Positions 1-9,425 are shown, counted from the stretch's first letter. The stretch is 36,380 nt of DNA from RGIG5612 sp963599255 (GCA_963599255.1 CAVBWS010000016.1:1-36380); one strand, 5' to 3'. Notes: generated by a model not told the origin, from the letters alone. Numbers and translations are program-made.

Positions 1-1265
1 TACCAGTAGCCGTCGATATAATGCCAGCCGGTCTGCACCTTGCCACCTGTGCCCAAGTAATACCAATCATTATCAATATACTTCCAGCCGCTGTGCCACA
101 TCCTGCCGCTGGCACCCATGTAGTACCAGTAGCCGTCGATATAATGCCAGCCGGTCTGTACCTTACCGCCGTCTGACAGGTAATACCAATCATTATCAAT
201 ATACCTCCAGCCGCCGTACCACATTCTGCCGTCTGCGCCCAGATAATACCAATAATTATCGATATACTGCCAGCCTGTGGCAACAGCCCCATCTATGTAA
301 TAGTACCAGTTATTTTCAATGTAATGCCAACCTTCATCTGCGAGAGCAGGCACCACTTTTTGCTCAGTAATAACGGTATTGCATACCGAGCAATGAGAGC
401 CTTCAGTAAGACCTGTTTCGGTTATAGTCGGCGCAACGGCCGGATCGATCACCACATCATGATTCACTATCAATACTATAAATGAATATTCAACACCCAA
501 CAGACTCTCACAGACAGTAAGCTTTCCGGTGCTTTTTACGGTTCCGAGATATGTAAGACTCGGATATTCGCCGAATATCTGAAAAATATCTTCCGAACTT
601 CCGGTAAATATAAGATCTTCGTCATTTTTTGTATAAGAGACGGTATATTCAAGGTTGTATAATCCTGTGGCTTCGTCAATGTAATTGTAATCTGTGTATT
701 TGTATACTGTACCATCTGTAGTGCAATGAGTACCCTGACAGATGGCGCTGCGAACAGTTACCTGTACATCCGTGATGACAAAAATATCATCAGGATTGCT
801 GATGATATCCTGAGTAGTCTCACCGGAGGCCGTTTCATCAGAGGTCTGCTCAACTGCTTCATATGAGGATATTGAAGTCTCTGTCTCATCTGTAGATCCT
901 TCTTGTGCCGGATTAATTTCAATCTCGGTAACATCTGTGTCGGTTTCATTTACCGTATCATCATTGCAGCCGGTTTCTTCTGCAGAGATTTCATCATCAG
1001 TATTGAGGCTGGTCTCCTCTGAATAAGAATCGAGGTCAATGGCAAAATCCTCATAAGACACGATGGCCTCTGGAGATGTTTCATCGCAGCTGTCGATAAA
1101 TAACATATCATCAGGTGTCTCGTCAGAAGCAGATTCTGGTGAATAATCTTCTGTAACAGCAATGTCTGATGATATGTTAGAGGATTCCTCAGATGCTTGA
1201 ATGGTGCCGGCAGACAATGCACCAATTAGAAGAAGCGATGTAAATAACGAGATGCTCTTGCGCAT
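1..1265 (-). CDS. Secreted choline-binding-type repeat protein, C-terminus cut off by the window
   Basis: Translation of the minus strand from the ATG at 1265 stays open to the window edge (421 codons). It begins with MRKSISLFTS and a hydrophobic stretch ending near SAG, a clear signal peptide. A Ser/Thr/Asp/Glu-rich linker follows to about residue 175, then a module also found in the proteins at 1292-3901 and 5635-7830. The module ends in TGLTEGSHCSVCN, with one CxxC pair. From about residue 310, aromatic repeats of about 20 residues begin (TGWHYIDGYWYYMGASGRM type), the choline/cell-wall-binding family (PF01473-like). An AGGAGG site lies 8 bases upstream at 1274-1279. The gene starts 26 bases after the stop of the upstream minus-strand gene, so the two are probably co-transcribed. 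The cut end could carry a catalytic domain, which cannot be seen. Likely location: cell wall. Confidence 0.9.
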   Translation of the reverse strand, partial: MRKSISLFTSLLLIGALSAGTIQASEESSNISSDIAVTEDYSPESASDETPDDMLFIDSCDETSPEAIVSYEDFAIDLDSYSEETSLNTDDEISAEETGCNDDTVNETDTDVTEIEINPAQEGSTDETETSISSYEAVEQTSDETASGETTQDIISNPDDIFVITDVQVTVRSAICQGTHCTTDGTVYKYTDYNYIDEATGLYNLEYTVSYTKNDEDLIFTGSSEDIFQIFGEYPSLTYLGTVKSTGKLTVCESLLGVEYSFIVLIVNHDVVIDPAVAPTITETGLTEGSHCSVCNTVITEQKVVPALADEGWHYIENNWYYYIDGAVATGWQYIDNYWYYLGADGRMWYGGWRYIDNDWYYLSDGGKVQTGWHYIDGYWYYMGASGRMWHSGWKYIDNDWYYLGTGGKVQTGWHYIDGYW

Positions 1266-1291
1266 GAAGCAAACCTCCTGTATTTGTTTAT

Positions 1292-3901
1292 CTATCTCAT
1301 GGCGGGGATGAAGCCCCACTTTATCGTACTTCCGTAAGAAGTATTATTATAACGATCGTTCCATTCACTAAGTGAAAGTATTTCTATGTATCCTACGCTG
1401 GATATAACCTTGCCGTCGCCAAGATAAATTCCGACATGGCCAAATTGTTTACCCAATGTTGTATATGTGCTTCTCGTGGCAACAATCATTCCGGGTTCGA
1501 GATCATCTTCATTTGAACTGTAGCAAACGTATGCCCAGTAATCGTTGGCATTAAAAGCTGTATCATATGCATATTCCTCGGATGTAATTAGACCGTTCTC
1601 ATGGGCATAAGCATATTGCGATGGACGCAGGTATGAAAAATACGAACTGAATCCTGCATTTTGCAGTACAATGTCCACCCAAGCGGCACAGTAGCCCAAC
1701 GAAGTTGTAGGAGTAGAGAGTGCGGACTCTATCAAGGCAATCTGATCATCGGATAAAGAATTGTCTTGATCGTGCTTGCCTGTAATAGCACCATCAGAGT
1801 CGGTTACATATGTAATACCATTAACTGTAAATGTACCAATCCTTAAAATGCCCCTGTATGTATCATTTGAGGTGGTATCAAAATAGTATTCGGAACCGTT
1901 TAATTCCAGGAAACCGACATACATGGAACCGTCACTGTCGAAATAATACCATTCTTCAACTCCGTCGTGGTCTCCGTCAGTGTGAAGCCATCCGATTGCC
2001 GTCTCACCGGTAGATTTGAAATAATATTGTACACCGTTTATTACCTTCCAGCCTGTATACAATCGGCCGTTTGAATCAAAGAAATACATCTTATCATCAA
2101 TCTTTCTGAGACCTGTTGCAAGGGAACCGTCGGAATTAATGTAATATTTGTGTCCGTCCACTGTAGTCCAGCCTGTTTCTGTAACTAATGTACCATCAGA
2201 GTTGAAGTAGTATTTTTGGCCGTCTACTTCGGTTACTTCCGTAACCATTTTGCCGGATTTGCCAAAGTAGTATTTTTTATTCTTATAGGTAAGCCAGGCA
2301 AGTGACTGCATGACACCGGAATCATTAAAATAATACCAATTGCCATTTCGGTACAGCCAGCCGGTTTTCATTTGACCGCCGGATTGGAGAAAATAATATC
2401 TGCTGTTTTGGAGAAACCATTGATTAGCAAGCATGGCTCCGCCGGAATTCATAAAATACCAGTAACCGTTAACCTTCTGCCAGCCGGTAGTCATGGCACC
2501 GGATGGATTCATATAGTACCAAGTGCTGTCAAGTTTAAGCCATCCTATAGCCATTCTTCCGGAAGCATTAAAATAGTATTGTTTTGCTTTTATTGTCTTC
2601 CAACCGGTGACCATAGCACCTGAATCATTGAAGTAATACCAGATTTCATTGCCCCCATTGGTTCCTCTGTAAAGCCAACCCGTTGCCATAACGCCGCTGC
2701 TGTTAAAAAAATACCATTTGCTGTTAATATACTGCCAGCCGGTAGCCATGGCACCGGATGAATTCAGGTAGTACCAGCAGTTATTGATATATTGCCAGCC
2801 GCTGTACATAGCACCGCTGGATCCCATGAAATACCATGTACCATTCACATAAGTCCAACCGACAGCCATGCGGCCTGAGGCATTAAAGTAGTACCACCGG
2901 TTGTTTATATATTTCCACCCGGTGATCATGGCACCTGAGTCATTAAGATAGTACCAGATATCAATGCCATTCTCCTGCCCTCTGTAGAGCCAACCAGTGA
3001 CCATTTTGCCATTGCTGTCATAATAAAACCATGTTCCTCCGGCATTATACCAGCCGGTGTGCTTTTGCAGAGTCGGAACTACTTCCTGGGCAACAATTAT
3101 CTCACCGCAGACGGTGCAGTGAGATCCCTCTGTCAGACCCGTGGCCGTTTCGGTGGCTGCTACGGCAGGGTCTGTAACGATTGTATGAGTATGTGCGATG
3201 AGCCGGAATCTTATAAAATACGTGGTATTTAAAAATTTTTCCTGAATTATTAATTCAGATGAACCTGAGTAATCACCGGCCTTATCATAATAAGCCGGAT
3301 AATCGCCGAATTTTGCATACAATTCATCCTTGTTACCAATAAATGTAGAACCATCGGACAGGTAAACTGTATACGTAATGTTGTATGTTTTGGCAGTTTC
3401 GTCATACTTATCGTACATCCGTTTTTTAAAGAAGTCGTTACCGTATTTCGTATAATAGCTTTCAATATACGAATCTGCAGCTTTAGCGATAATTCTTGTT
3501 ACCGTAACATTATCATTTAGTGAGTCTTCTTGTACAAATTCAGTTTCTTCTTCAACAAATGCGTCGGATGTTGATGTATTGTCAATGTACTCGTCAGTGG
3601 CAGTGCTTTCCGGTTCCTGTGAAGTTTCATAGGTGGTATCGTCTGAAATCTCGCTGTCGGTATCAGATTCCGAAACGAATATATCATTTTCAGCATAAGC
3701 TGTAGTTTCTTTATTTTCAGCGTCAGAGGATGATTCATAGTCGATATCAGAATGTTCAATGTAAGAATCCTCAGGGGAGTATTCGTAATCAGATGAAATA
3801 TTTGATGACAATAAGTCCTCCTGGGTATCTGCAAAAGCAGAAAATATACCTGAGACGGATATTGCTGTGATTAATGAAAATGAAACAATGACCTTTTTCA
3901 T
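1292..3901 (-). CDS. Secreted choline-type repeat protein with C-terminal CHAP/NlpC-like cysteine peptidase domain
   Basis: An 869-residue protein. It has a signal peptide (MKKVIVSFSLITAISVSG) and an acidic Ser/Glu/Asp linker to about residue 125. The conserved module (YYTKYGNDFF, DELYAKFGDYP) follows and closes with TGLTEGSHCTVCG. About 20 aromatic repeats then run from near residue 283 to 690. The C-terminal domain contains GYCAAWVD (Cys738) and FGHVGIYLGDGKVI (His822), the Cys-His arrangement of papain-like NlpC/P60 and CHAP peptidoglycan hydrolases. YCAAWVD is closer to the CHAP style than to the DCSGF style of the neighbours. The start has an AGAAGG-type site at 3909-3915, and a promoter lies at 3945-3972. 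Predicted role: peptidoglycan peptide or amide hydrolysis while bound to a wall polymer. The subfamily call is tentative; the architecture is clear. Confidence 0.88.
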   Translation of the reverse strand: MKKVIVSFSLITAISVSGIFSAFADTQEDLLSSNISSDYEYSPEDSYIEHSDIDYESSSDAENKETTAYAENDIFVSESDTDSEISDDTTYETSQEPESTATDEYIDNTSTSDAFVEEETEFVQEDSLNDNVTVTRIIAKAADSYIESYYTKYGNDFFKKRMYDKYDETAKTYNITYTVYLSDGSTFIGNKDELYAKFGDYPAYYDKAGDYSGSSELIIQEKFLNTTYFIRFRLIAHTHTIVTDPAVAATETATGLTEGSHCTVCGEIIVAQEVVPTLQKHTGWYNAGGTWFYYDSNGKMVTGWLYRGQENGIDIWYYLNDSGAMITGWKYINNRWYYFNASGRMAVGWTYVNGTWYFMGSSGAMYSGWQYINNCWYYLNSSGAMATGWQYINSKWYFFNSSGVMATGWLYRGTNGGNEIWYYFNDSGAMVTGWKTIKAKQYYFNASGRMAIGWLKLDSTWYYMNPSGAMTTGWQKVNGYWYFMNSGGAMLANQWFLQNSRYYFLQSGGQMKTGWLYRNGNWYYFNDSGVMQSLAWLTYKNKKYYFGKSGKMVTEVTEVDGQKYYFNSDGTLVTETGWTTVDGHKYYINSDGSLATGLRKIDDKMYFFDSNGRLYTGWKVINGVQYYFKSTGETAIGWLHTDGDHDGVEEWYYFDSDGSMYVGFLELNGSEYYFDTTSNDTYRGILRIGTFTVNGITYVTDSDGAITGKHDQDNSLSDDQIALIESALSTPTTSLGYCAAWVDIVLQNAGFSSYFSYLRPSQYAYAHENGLITSEEYAYDTAFNANDYWAYVCYSSNEDDLEPGMIVATRSTYTTLGKQFGHVGIYLGDGKVISSVGYIEILSLSEWNDRYNNTSYGSTIKWGFIPAMR

Positions 3902-3943
3902 AAATGTGACCTTCTTTGATTAGTAATCTTGAAATTGTTGCAA

Positions 3944-3973
3944 AAATATAACGATAATTTTAACATACTGCAG
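3944..3973 (-). promoter_or_regulatory. Promoter for the minus-strand repeat-protein operon with a GTTA box
   Basis: Read on the minus strand, the -10 is TATATT (3945-3950). A TGCAG element sits in the -35 zone (3968-3972), with ATGTTA between them. The GTTA box begins 14 bases before the -10, the same phase as in four other promoters in this window, although its last base is A rather than C. The rest of the 264-base region between the divergent genes holds the plus-strand promoter at 4106-4134 and nothing else I recognise. Confidence 0.55.
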
Positions 3974-4105
3974 AGTTAAACGCAATAAAGCTGACAGTAC
4001 GGAAAATATGGGAAAATGAGTGATCATAAAATGCAAATCAGCATGCAGAAACAGCATAAAAGTTTCAAATTTCTTACAAAGTCTCTTCAAAACAGTTGCT
4101 AAACA

Positions 4106-4134
4106 TTTACAAAAATACATCAAACTGTTAAAAT
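4106..4134 (+). promoter_or_regulatory. Sigma-A-type promoter for the GT2/NlpC pair
   Basis: TTTACA (4106-4111), a 17-base spacer, then TAAAAT (4129-4134) with an extended TG one base upstream (4126-4127). The expected transcription start is about 25 bases before the ATG at 4166. The spacer has no GTTAC box, unlike the promoters of the stalked peptidases. Confidence 0.6.
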
Positions 4135-4165
4135 CAAAAAATTAAATAAGAAGGAAATAATTGTT

Positions 4166-5614
4166 ATGGAAAAACCAATTGTGACAGTTATCATGCCTGT
4201 ATATAATGTGGCAGATTATGTATGCAAGGCTATAGAAAGTATATGTGCTCAGACACTTACAGACTGGGAACTTATTTTAGTTGATGACGGATCTACAGAT
4301 ATGTCAGGTGCATTATGTGACGAACAGGCAGCAGCTGATGAGAGGATCACGGTGCTGCACCAGGAAAACAGAGGTGCCGCAGCCGCCAGAAATGCAGCTA
4401 TGGAGAAGGCCTCCGGCAAATATCTGTATTTTATGGATGCTGATGATTGGGCCGTTCCGTCCATGCTTTATGAGATGGTCAGTCTGGCGGAAAATTATTT
4501 TCTTGATGCATGGGCAGGAAAGCCGGTTAATAATGTGGGCAGAGATATTTCATCTATCGGTAAGCCATTTCCATGTGCAGCTGAGTATAAAGCAATAGTG
4601 CCGGAAGATAAGTGCGCGCAGATGGTTATCGCCGGATATTACATAGAAACATATTATACAGAGATGGAATATTATATTCAGAAGCAGTCTGTACCTTCTG
4701 TCGTGTATGGTTCGGGAATGGAATTTCGTGAGCACGCGCATCAGCTGATTGACAGGAACCTTTTGTATACACCGTGGAATAAGCTGTATCTGACAAGCTA
4801 TATTAAGGATAACGGCATCACATTTCCTGATGTTCATTGGGATGATTTCCCGTTTAATCTTGAGGTGATTAAGAAGATTGAGCGCGTGACGGTAACAGAC
4901 AATGCCTATTATCACTTTATTCGTAAACGTTCTGATTCTGAATCAGAAAAGTACAATCCTGAATTGCTGGAAAGAAGGGAAGAAGAGCACAGATGGCTCC
5001 TTGATCTGTATGACGGATGGCGCAGTGAAGCACAACAAAAACTTATGGATAGAATTGTTGCTGAAGGACAGGAATCATTGCTGTTAACTGCAGATGAGAA
5101 GAAGATTCAGTCGGATGCAGCAAATGGCAATGTCTCTGCATCAGATGCGAGTGAGCAGGAAGGACAAACGGATCCAGGTATGACGGCGGCGCAGGCAACG
5201 TTGGAGGCTGATCAGCCGGTCGGACAGAATGAAAGTAAGGAAACGGCGGTTTCCTTTAATTTCCTGGGAGAAAATTCTACGCCTATACCTGCAGCCGATT
5301 TTCCGTCGGCAGAGGCAGAAGAGGTTATATCAAGACGCTACCTTGAGCGGATCATCGGATGTATCGAAAATATTACCAATCCAAGGTGCACATTAACAGA
5401 TTCGCAGAAGAGGGATGAGATAAAGAATATAATCAATAAGGAAACGGTAAGAGAAGCATTGAAAAAGGCAAAACCAAGATCAGCATACATGAAGCTGATG
5501 CTGGTTCCGATCAGACTGAAATCCAAGCATTTAACGTATGCAGAGGGTAAGCTTATCTCCAACGTAAAGTCAAAGGATATAAAAAAATTTGCTAAATTGA
5601 AGGCAAATCGATAA
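4166..5614 (+). CDS. GT2-family glycosyltransferase with a low-complexity insert
   Basis: A 482-residue cytoplasmic enzyme. The N-terminal half is a typical GT-A fold of family 2: VTVIMPVYNVADYV, LVDDGSTDMSG, and the metal/nucleotide-binding DADDWA where DxD is expected. These enzymes transfer a sugar from a nucleotide donor to a growing glycan. Residues of about 300-380 form a Gln/Ala/Ser/Glu-rich, probably disordered segment, followed by a basic C-terminal part (ISRRYLERIIG to KKFAKLKANR). This makes it longer than the roughly 330-residue GT2 enzymes of the operon downstream. There is an AAGGA site ahead of the ATG. It is followed after 20 bases by a repeat-bearing NlpC/P60 gene, presumably on one transcript. 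The acceptor is unknown; it may act on the same surface glycan as the main operon. Confidence 0.88.
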   Translation: MEKPIVTVIMPVYNVADYVCKAIESICAQTLTDWELILVDDGSTDMSGALCDEQAAADERITVLHQENRGAAAARNAAMEKASGKYLYFMDADDWAVPSMLYEMVSLAENYFLDAWAGKPVNNVGRDISSIGKPFPCAAEYKAIVPEDKCAQMVIAGYYIETYYTEMEYYIQKQSVPSVVYGSGMEFREHAHQLIDRNLLYTPWNKLYLTSYIKDNGITFPDVHWDDFPFNLEVIKKIERVTVTDNAYYHFIRKRSDSESEKYNPELLERREEEHRWLLDLYDGWRSEAQQKLMDRIVAEGQESLLLTADEKKIQSDAANGNVSASDASEQEGQTDPGMTAAQATLEADQPVGQNESKETAVSFNFLGENSTPIPAADFPSAEAEEVISRRYLERIIGCIENITNPRCTLTDSQKRDEIKNIINKETVREALKKAKPRSAYMKLMLVPIRLKSKHLTYAEGKLISNVKSKDIKKFAKLKANR

Positions 5615-5634
5615 TTGCAGCGGTAAGAACTATT

Positions 5635-7830
5635 ATGAAAAAGGTATTAGCGATTATTTTAATGATATGCATTACGGCTGGTATGAATATGGGCATAGCA
5701 GCCGCGGATGAAGCAGCATATGAAAATATAACGGCAGAGGAGACGGTTAAACCTGACGAAGAATATGAATATACCTGCGATGCAGATATAGGAGAGACAC
5801 AGATTCAGACAGAATCGGAAGCACAGACTTTGACTGAAGACGAAATCGTAATTGCTGAAGAATCCGCGACGCAGAATGATGAGGAATCTGTGACAGAACC
5901 GATGACAGAACAGGAGTCCGAAACATCAGCAGAAGATGTGGAACCGATAACAATACAAGGCGATGAGGAACAGGAGCAGACAACGGGAGTGGAGCAGAGT
6001 GCTGTTGAGCCGGAGACAGTGGAGATACATGAAGAATCGTTAAATGTCCAAGCCAGAATAACAATCACAGTTACCGTTTTCGATAAGAACATTGAAGATT
6101 GTTATACAAAATACGGTGATGAATTTTTTACCAAGCACATGTATGACGATTATGACACAACATCCGGGAAATACAACCTGACGTACACTGTCAAAATGGC
6201 AGACGGAACCACATTTGCAGGAAACAGAGATGAACTGTACGCAAGGTTTGGTTCATATCCTGAATACTATAGAAGCAGGGTGGTTTCATCAGAAATGGTC
6301 ATATATGAAAAGTTTCTCGGTGAGACATATTATATTTGGCTGAAGGTAGTTCCGCATAATCACACAATAGTAACAGATCCTAAAGTTGCAGCTACAGAAA
6401 CAAGCACAGGTCTTACAGAGGGTTCTCACTGTTCTGTATGCGGGGACATTATTGTAAAGCAGGAGGTTATTCCGACGCTGCAGAAACATATCGGTTGGTA
6501 TAACGCAAACGGAACATGGTTTTTCTACCATGACAACGGAACAATGGCAACGGGCTGGCTGTGCAGAGGCACAGATAATAACGGTCGGGCAATCTGGTAT
6601 TATTTTAATCAAACAGGTGCCATGATAACAGGCTGGAGATGGATCAATGGCAGCTGGTATTATTTTTACGCATCCGGCAGGATGGCTTATGGCTGGCAGA
6701 AGATAGGCGGTGTATGGTATTACATGAGTTCCAGCGGATCCATGGTAACGGGTTGGCAGAAGATAGGCGGCAGGTGGTATTTCTTCTGCAACGGTGGGTC
6801 TATGGCAACAGGCTGGCTGTACAGAGGTCAGGAAAACGGAAGGAATATCTGGTATTACATGGACGCAAGCGGCGCCATGGTGACAGGCTGGGCCAAGGTA
6901 GGCAGCAGCTGGTACTACCTGAGTTCATCGGGAAGAATGGATACTGGATGGGATAAGATAGGCGGCAGTTGGTATTATCTTAATCCGGGAGGAACCATGG
7001 CGACAGGCTGGAAATTGATTAATGGCAGCTGGTATTTCTTTAATGGCAGCGGAACCATGGCGACAGGCTGGCTGTATCGTGGCAAGTCGGACGGAGCCGA
7101 AATCTGGTATTATTTTGATCCTTCGGGACAGATGGTAACAAACTGGAAGACTATCAACGATACACAATATTACTTTAAATCCTCAGGCAGAATGGCAGTG
7201 GGATGGGTAGAGGTAACGAGCGGATCATATCAGGGTAAATATTATTTTGATTCTGACGGCGTTATGCATGTAGGATTCCTTACAATTGGAGATAAGAAAT
7301 ATTATCTGGACAACAGCAGCGATGATAACAAAAGAGGAATGCTGCAGACAGGAAAATTTACATACCTGGAAGTTACGTACACTACGGATGCAGATGGAGT
7401 TATTATCCTATGGGAGTCTGAAATAGTTGATATTGATTCCAATGCAGCACTAGGTGAGAAAATTGTAGCCTATGCCCGTCAATGGGTTGGCGTAACGCCT
7501 TATGTGGAAGCGGCAGATCGCTGGACGGATGCAGGATACAAAAACTCTCTTACAGAGGGAACGGACTGCTCAGGATTCACATATTTGATTTATAAAACAT
7601 TTGGTATCGATGTTCCGACGGGATCAGATGCATATCAGACCAGTGTAGGTATATCTCTTATATATGAACAGCTGCTGCCGGGAGACATAATTGTATATAA
7701 GAATGGCGGACATGTAGCTATATATGCAGGAAATGATACGATCATACATTGTTCCAATCCGACAAATGGAACCATAATCAGCAATATGTGGTATTCGACA
7801 CCGACAAAATACATAAGAGTGGTATTCTAA
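5635..7830 (+). CDS. Secreted choline-type repeat protein with NlpC/P60 peptidase domain
   Basis: A 731-residue protein. In order: signal peptide (MKKVLAIILMICITAG); Glu/Thr-rich linker to about residue 145; the shared module (CYTKYGDEFF, DELYARFGSYP); TGLTEGSHCSVCG; choline-type repeats from Trp288 to near residue 600; and an NlpC/P60 domain at the C-terminus. The catalytic residues are visible: Cys645 in GTDCSGF, His693 in GGHVAIYAG and His705 in IIHCSNP. Members of this family cleave peptide-stem bonds in peptidoglycan (typically gamma-D-Glu-diamino acid). The catalytic domain is very similar to those at 8135 and 9673, but here it is targeted by repeats instead of a stalk. The gene is 20 bases downstream of the GT2 gene and is followed by a strong terminator. 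The exact cleavage site is not deducible. Confidence 0.93.
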   Translation: MKKVLAIILMICITAGMNMGIAAADEAAYENITAEETVKPDEEYEYTCDADIGETQIQTESEAQTLTEDEIVIAEESATQNDEESVTEPMTEQESETSAEDVEPITIQGDEEQEQTTGVEQSAVEPETVEIHEESLNVQARITITVTVFDKNIEDCYTKYGDEFFTKHMYDDYDTTSGKYNLTYTVKMADGTTFAGNRDELYARFGSYPEYYRSRVVSSEMVIYEKFLGETYYIWLKVVPHNHTIVTDPKVAATETSTGLTEGSHCSVCGDIIVKQEVIPTLQKHIGWYNANGTWFFYHDNGTMATGWLCRGTDNNGRAIWYYFNQTGAMITGWRWINGSWYYFYASGRMAYGWQKIGGVWYYMSSSGSMVTGWQKIGGRWYFFCNGGSMATGWLYRGQENGRNIWYYMDASGAMVTGWAKVGSSWYYLSSSGRMDTGWDKIGGSWYYLNPGGTMATGWKLINGSWYFFNGSGTMATGWLYRGKSDGAEIWYYFDPSGQMVTNWKTINDTQYYFKSSGRMAVGWVEVTSGSYQGKYYFDSDGVMHVGFLTIGDKKYYLDNSSDDNKRGMLQTGKFTYLEVTYTTDADGVIILWESEIVDIDSNAALGEKIVAYARQWVGVTPYVEAADRWTDAGYKNSLTEGTDCSGFTYLIYKTFGIDVPTGSDAYQTSVGISLIYEQLLPGDIIVYKNGGHVAIYAGNDTIIHCSNPTNGTIISNMWYSTPTKYIRVVF

Positions 7831-7872
7831 CTTACAGCTAATGCTTAGATTGTGATAGTGAACATAAAGCGT

Positions 7873-7906
7873 AAAAGGGACGAAGTTTATGAATTTCGTC
7901 CCTTTT
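7873..7906 (+). terminator. Rho-independent terminator after the NlpC/P60 repeat gene
   Basis: A perfect 12-bp stem (AAAAGGGACGAA at 7873-7884 with TTCGTCCCTTTT at 7895-7906) around a 10-base loop, with U residues closing the stem. It lies 42 bases after the stop codon. Confidence 0.85.
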
Positions 7907-8134
7907 GACATAAAAAGAGTTTTGAACAAGGAGGTTTATCGCAATAAACCTAAGGCAGTTGTTAATTTTGCCGAAAAATGCAGGGCTTGCAAAGAAAAGT
8001 CGGAACAGTATTACACAAATATTGAAAATGTTAAGAAAATATTACGAAATGATTTGCAAATTATTACAAGATCTGCTATAGTGAACAAAGATTTTGAATT
8101 GACAGATGATAAATTATTACAGGAGGAAACGAAA
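7907..8134 (+). promoter_or_regulatory. Promoter and leader of the first stalked NlpC/P60 gene
   Basis: The promoter is TTGCAA (8054-8059), a 17-base spacer, then TATAGT (8077-8082) with an extended TG at 8074-8075. ATTAC (8063-8067) sits 9 bases before the -10, and a second TATTAC lies 22 bases upstream (8040-8045). An AGGAGG site (8121-8126) is 8 bases before the GTG start. A small hairpin, AGGTTTAT-CGCA-ATAAACCT, lies at 7932-7951. The reading frame is open back to 7889, but that part lies upstream of or inside the promoter and has no counterpart in the paralogues, so I treat it as non-coding. Confidence 0.65.
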
Positions 8135-9364
8135 GTGAAAAGAAAAAATAGCGGATCTACCAAAATAGCAATTGCGGCGACGGCAGCTGTTGTTGTGCTG
8201 GTAGGAGTATCGGTGCTTTCCTTATACTCACTGGTTTCAGGAAAAGAAGATAAACAATTGACACTGGCTGTAAACAGTGAATCAGAGCATCGTGAGAAAA
8301 CAAAATTGATCAGCGAGCTTGAAAGTGACAATGAAGAATATGTAATCGCAACTGAAAAAGAAAATATTAATTTAAACGTAACTAATGAGATACAGACTAC
8401 GGCGGCAGTAATGCAAACATTGCAGTTGGCTGGTGAATTAAAAGTAGTAGACAGTGTAGTTCTTGAGGAAACTTCAGAGCAAGCAACATCAGCGCAGACA
8501 GCCGAAGAACCTGCAGTACAGATAATGGAAGCCGAAACGGCAGCTCAGGAATCGGTAATTGAGAATTTTGTGCCTCAGGAATATGAAACAGAAGAAATGA
8601 CAGAGGCTTATGAAGAATCATCATATGCAGAGGTTGTCGAGGAAACAACATATTCTGATGGCGAATGGGTTTACGATTATGACCTTGATGAATGGGTATA
8701 TATATATAATGACGGAACGACATCGAAAGACACCGATCAGCAGCAGACAACTGAGGATTCATATGTAGAGGATCCTACGGAGGAAATGACAGAAGAAGAG
8801 ACAACGCAGGAAGTATACGAGGAAGAGACTACCGCGTACGAAGAAGAAACCACGGCATATGAGGAGGAAACTACTGCATATGAAGAGGAAACTACTGCGT
8901 ATGAAGAGGAAACTACTGCATACGAGGAAGAAACTACTGCATATGAAGAGGAGACAACTGAGGATACATCGTATGATAACTCTTTGGGTCAGCAGATTGT
9001 CGATTATGCAATGTCATGGGTAGGAGTAACGCCTTACGTATCTGCAGAGAACAGATGGACAGGCAACGGATATTACAATTCTCTGACAGACGGAACAGAC
9101 TGTTCCGGATTCACATACTTAATCTACGGAGCATTCGGAATATATGTTCCGACAGGTTCAGATGCATACCAATATAGCGTAGGAACGCAGATCAGTTACG
9201 ATCAGCTGCAACCAGGTGACATTGTTGTGTATAGATACGGAGGACATGTTGCTATTTATGCAGGAAATGACATGATAATCCATTGCGCGAACCCGAGTGC
9301 CGGAACAATTTACGGATCAATGTGGTATTCGACTCCTACAGCATATGTGAGAGTAATAGGCTGA
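8135..9364 (+). CDS. Membrane-anchored NlpC/P60 peptidase on a Glu/Thr/Tyr stalk
   Basis: I chose the GTG at 8135 (409 aa). It follows AGGAGG, and its product begins VKRKNSGSTKIAI (the GTG read as Met), like the paralogues at 9673 and 31972. A hydrophobic segment (about residues 10-35, VVVLVGVSVLSLYS) without an obvious cleavage site suggests a signal anchor. Next come an acidic region, one DGEWVYDYDLDEWVY module (residues 175-196) and seven YEEETT units (21 bp each). The NlpC/P60 domain ends the protein, with Cys323 (TDCSGF), His371 (GGHVAIYAG) and His383. Expected role: peptide hydrolysis in peptidoglycan from an extended, membrane-tethered position. It is a single-gene unit with its own promoter and terminator. 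Extracellular or wall-zone location is inferred. Confidence 0.9.
   Translation: MKRKNSGSTKIAIAATAAVVVLVGVSVLSLYSLVSGKEDKQLTLAVNSESEHREKTKLISELESDNEEYVIATEKENINLNVTNEIQTTAAVMQTLQLAGELKVVDSVVLEETSEQATSAQTAEEPAVQIMEAETAAQESVIENFVPQEYETEEMTEAYEESSYAEVVEETTYSDGEWVYDYDLDEWVYIYNDGTTSKDTDQQQTTEDSYVEDPTEEMTEEETTQEVYEEETTAYEEETTAYEEETTAYEEETTAYEEETTAYEEETTAYEEETTEDTSYDNSLGQQIVDYAMSWVGVTPYVSAENRWTGNGYYNSLTDGTDCSGFTYLIYGAFGIYVPTGSDAYQYSVGTQISYDQLQPGDIVVYRYGGHVAIYAGNDMIIHCANPSAGTIYGSMWYSTPTAYVRVIG
8813..8959 (+). repeat. 21-bp tandem repeat encoding seven YEEETT units
   Basis: Seven in-frame 21-base units encode V/A-YEEETT. Synonymous third-position changes are scattered among the units, so they are not all recent identical copies. 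The array forms the stalk just before the peptidase domain. Confidence 0.92.
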
Positions 9365-9393
9365 AAAGTAAGATAAAGATGAAATGAAAGGAA

Positions 9394-9425
9394 GGGTTGT
9401 TGCTTTACAGGCAGCAACCCTTTTT
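9394..9425 (+). terminator. Rho-independent terminator after the first stalked peptidase gene
   Basis: GGGTTGTTGC (9394-9403) pairs with GCAGCAACCC (9411-9420), with one G-U pair and a 7-base loop, followed by TTTTT (9421-9425). Confidence 0.88.

Noticed and set aside
3250..3834. Minus-strand frames inside the linker region of the 1292-3901 gene
   Set aside because: They are out-of-frame shadows of the acidic linker and conserved module, with no ribosome site or family likeness.
7889..8134. 82-codon upstream extension of the first stalked peptidase gene
   Set aside because: It begins inside the previous terminator, contains the promoter and AGGAGG site, and has no counterpart in the paralogues.
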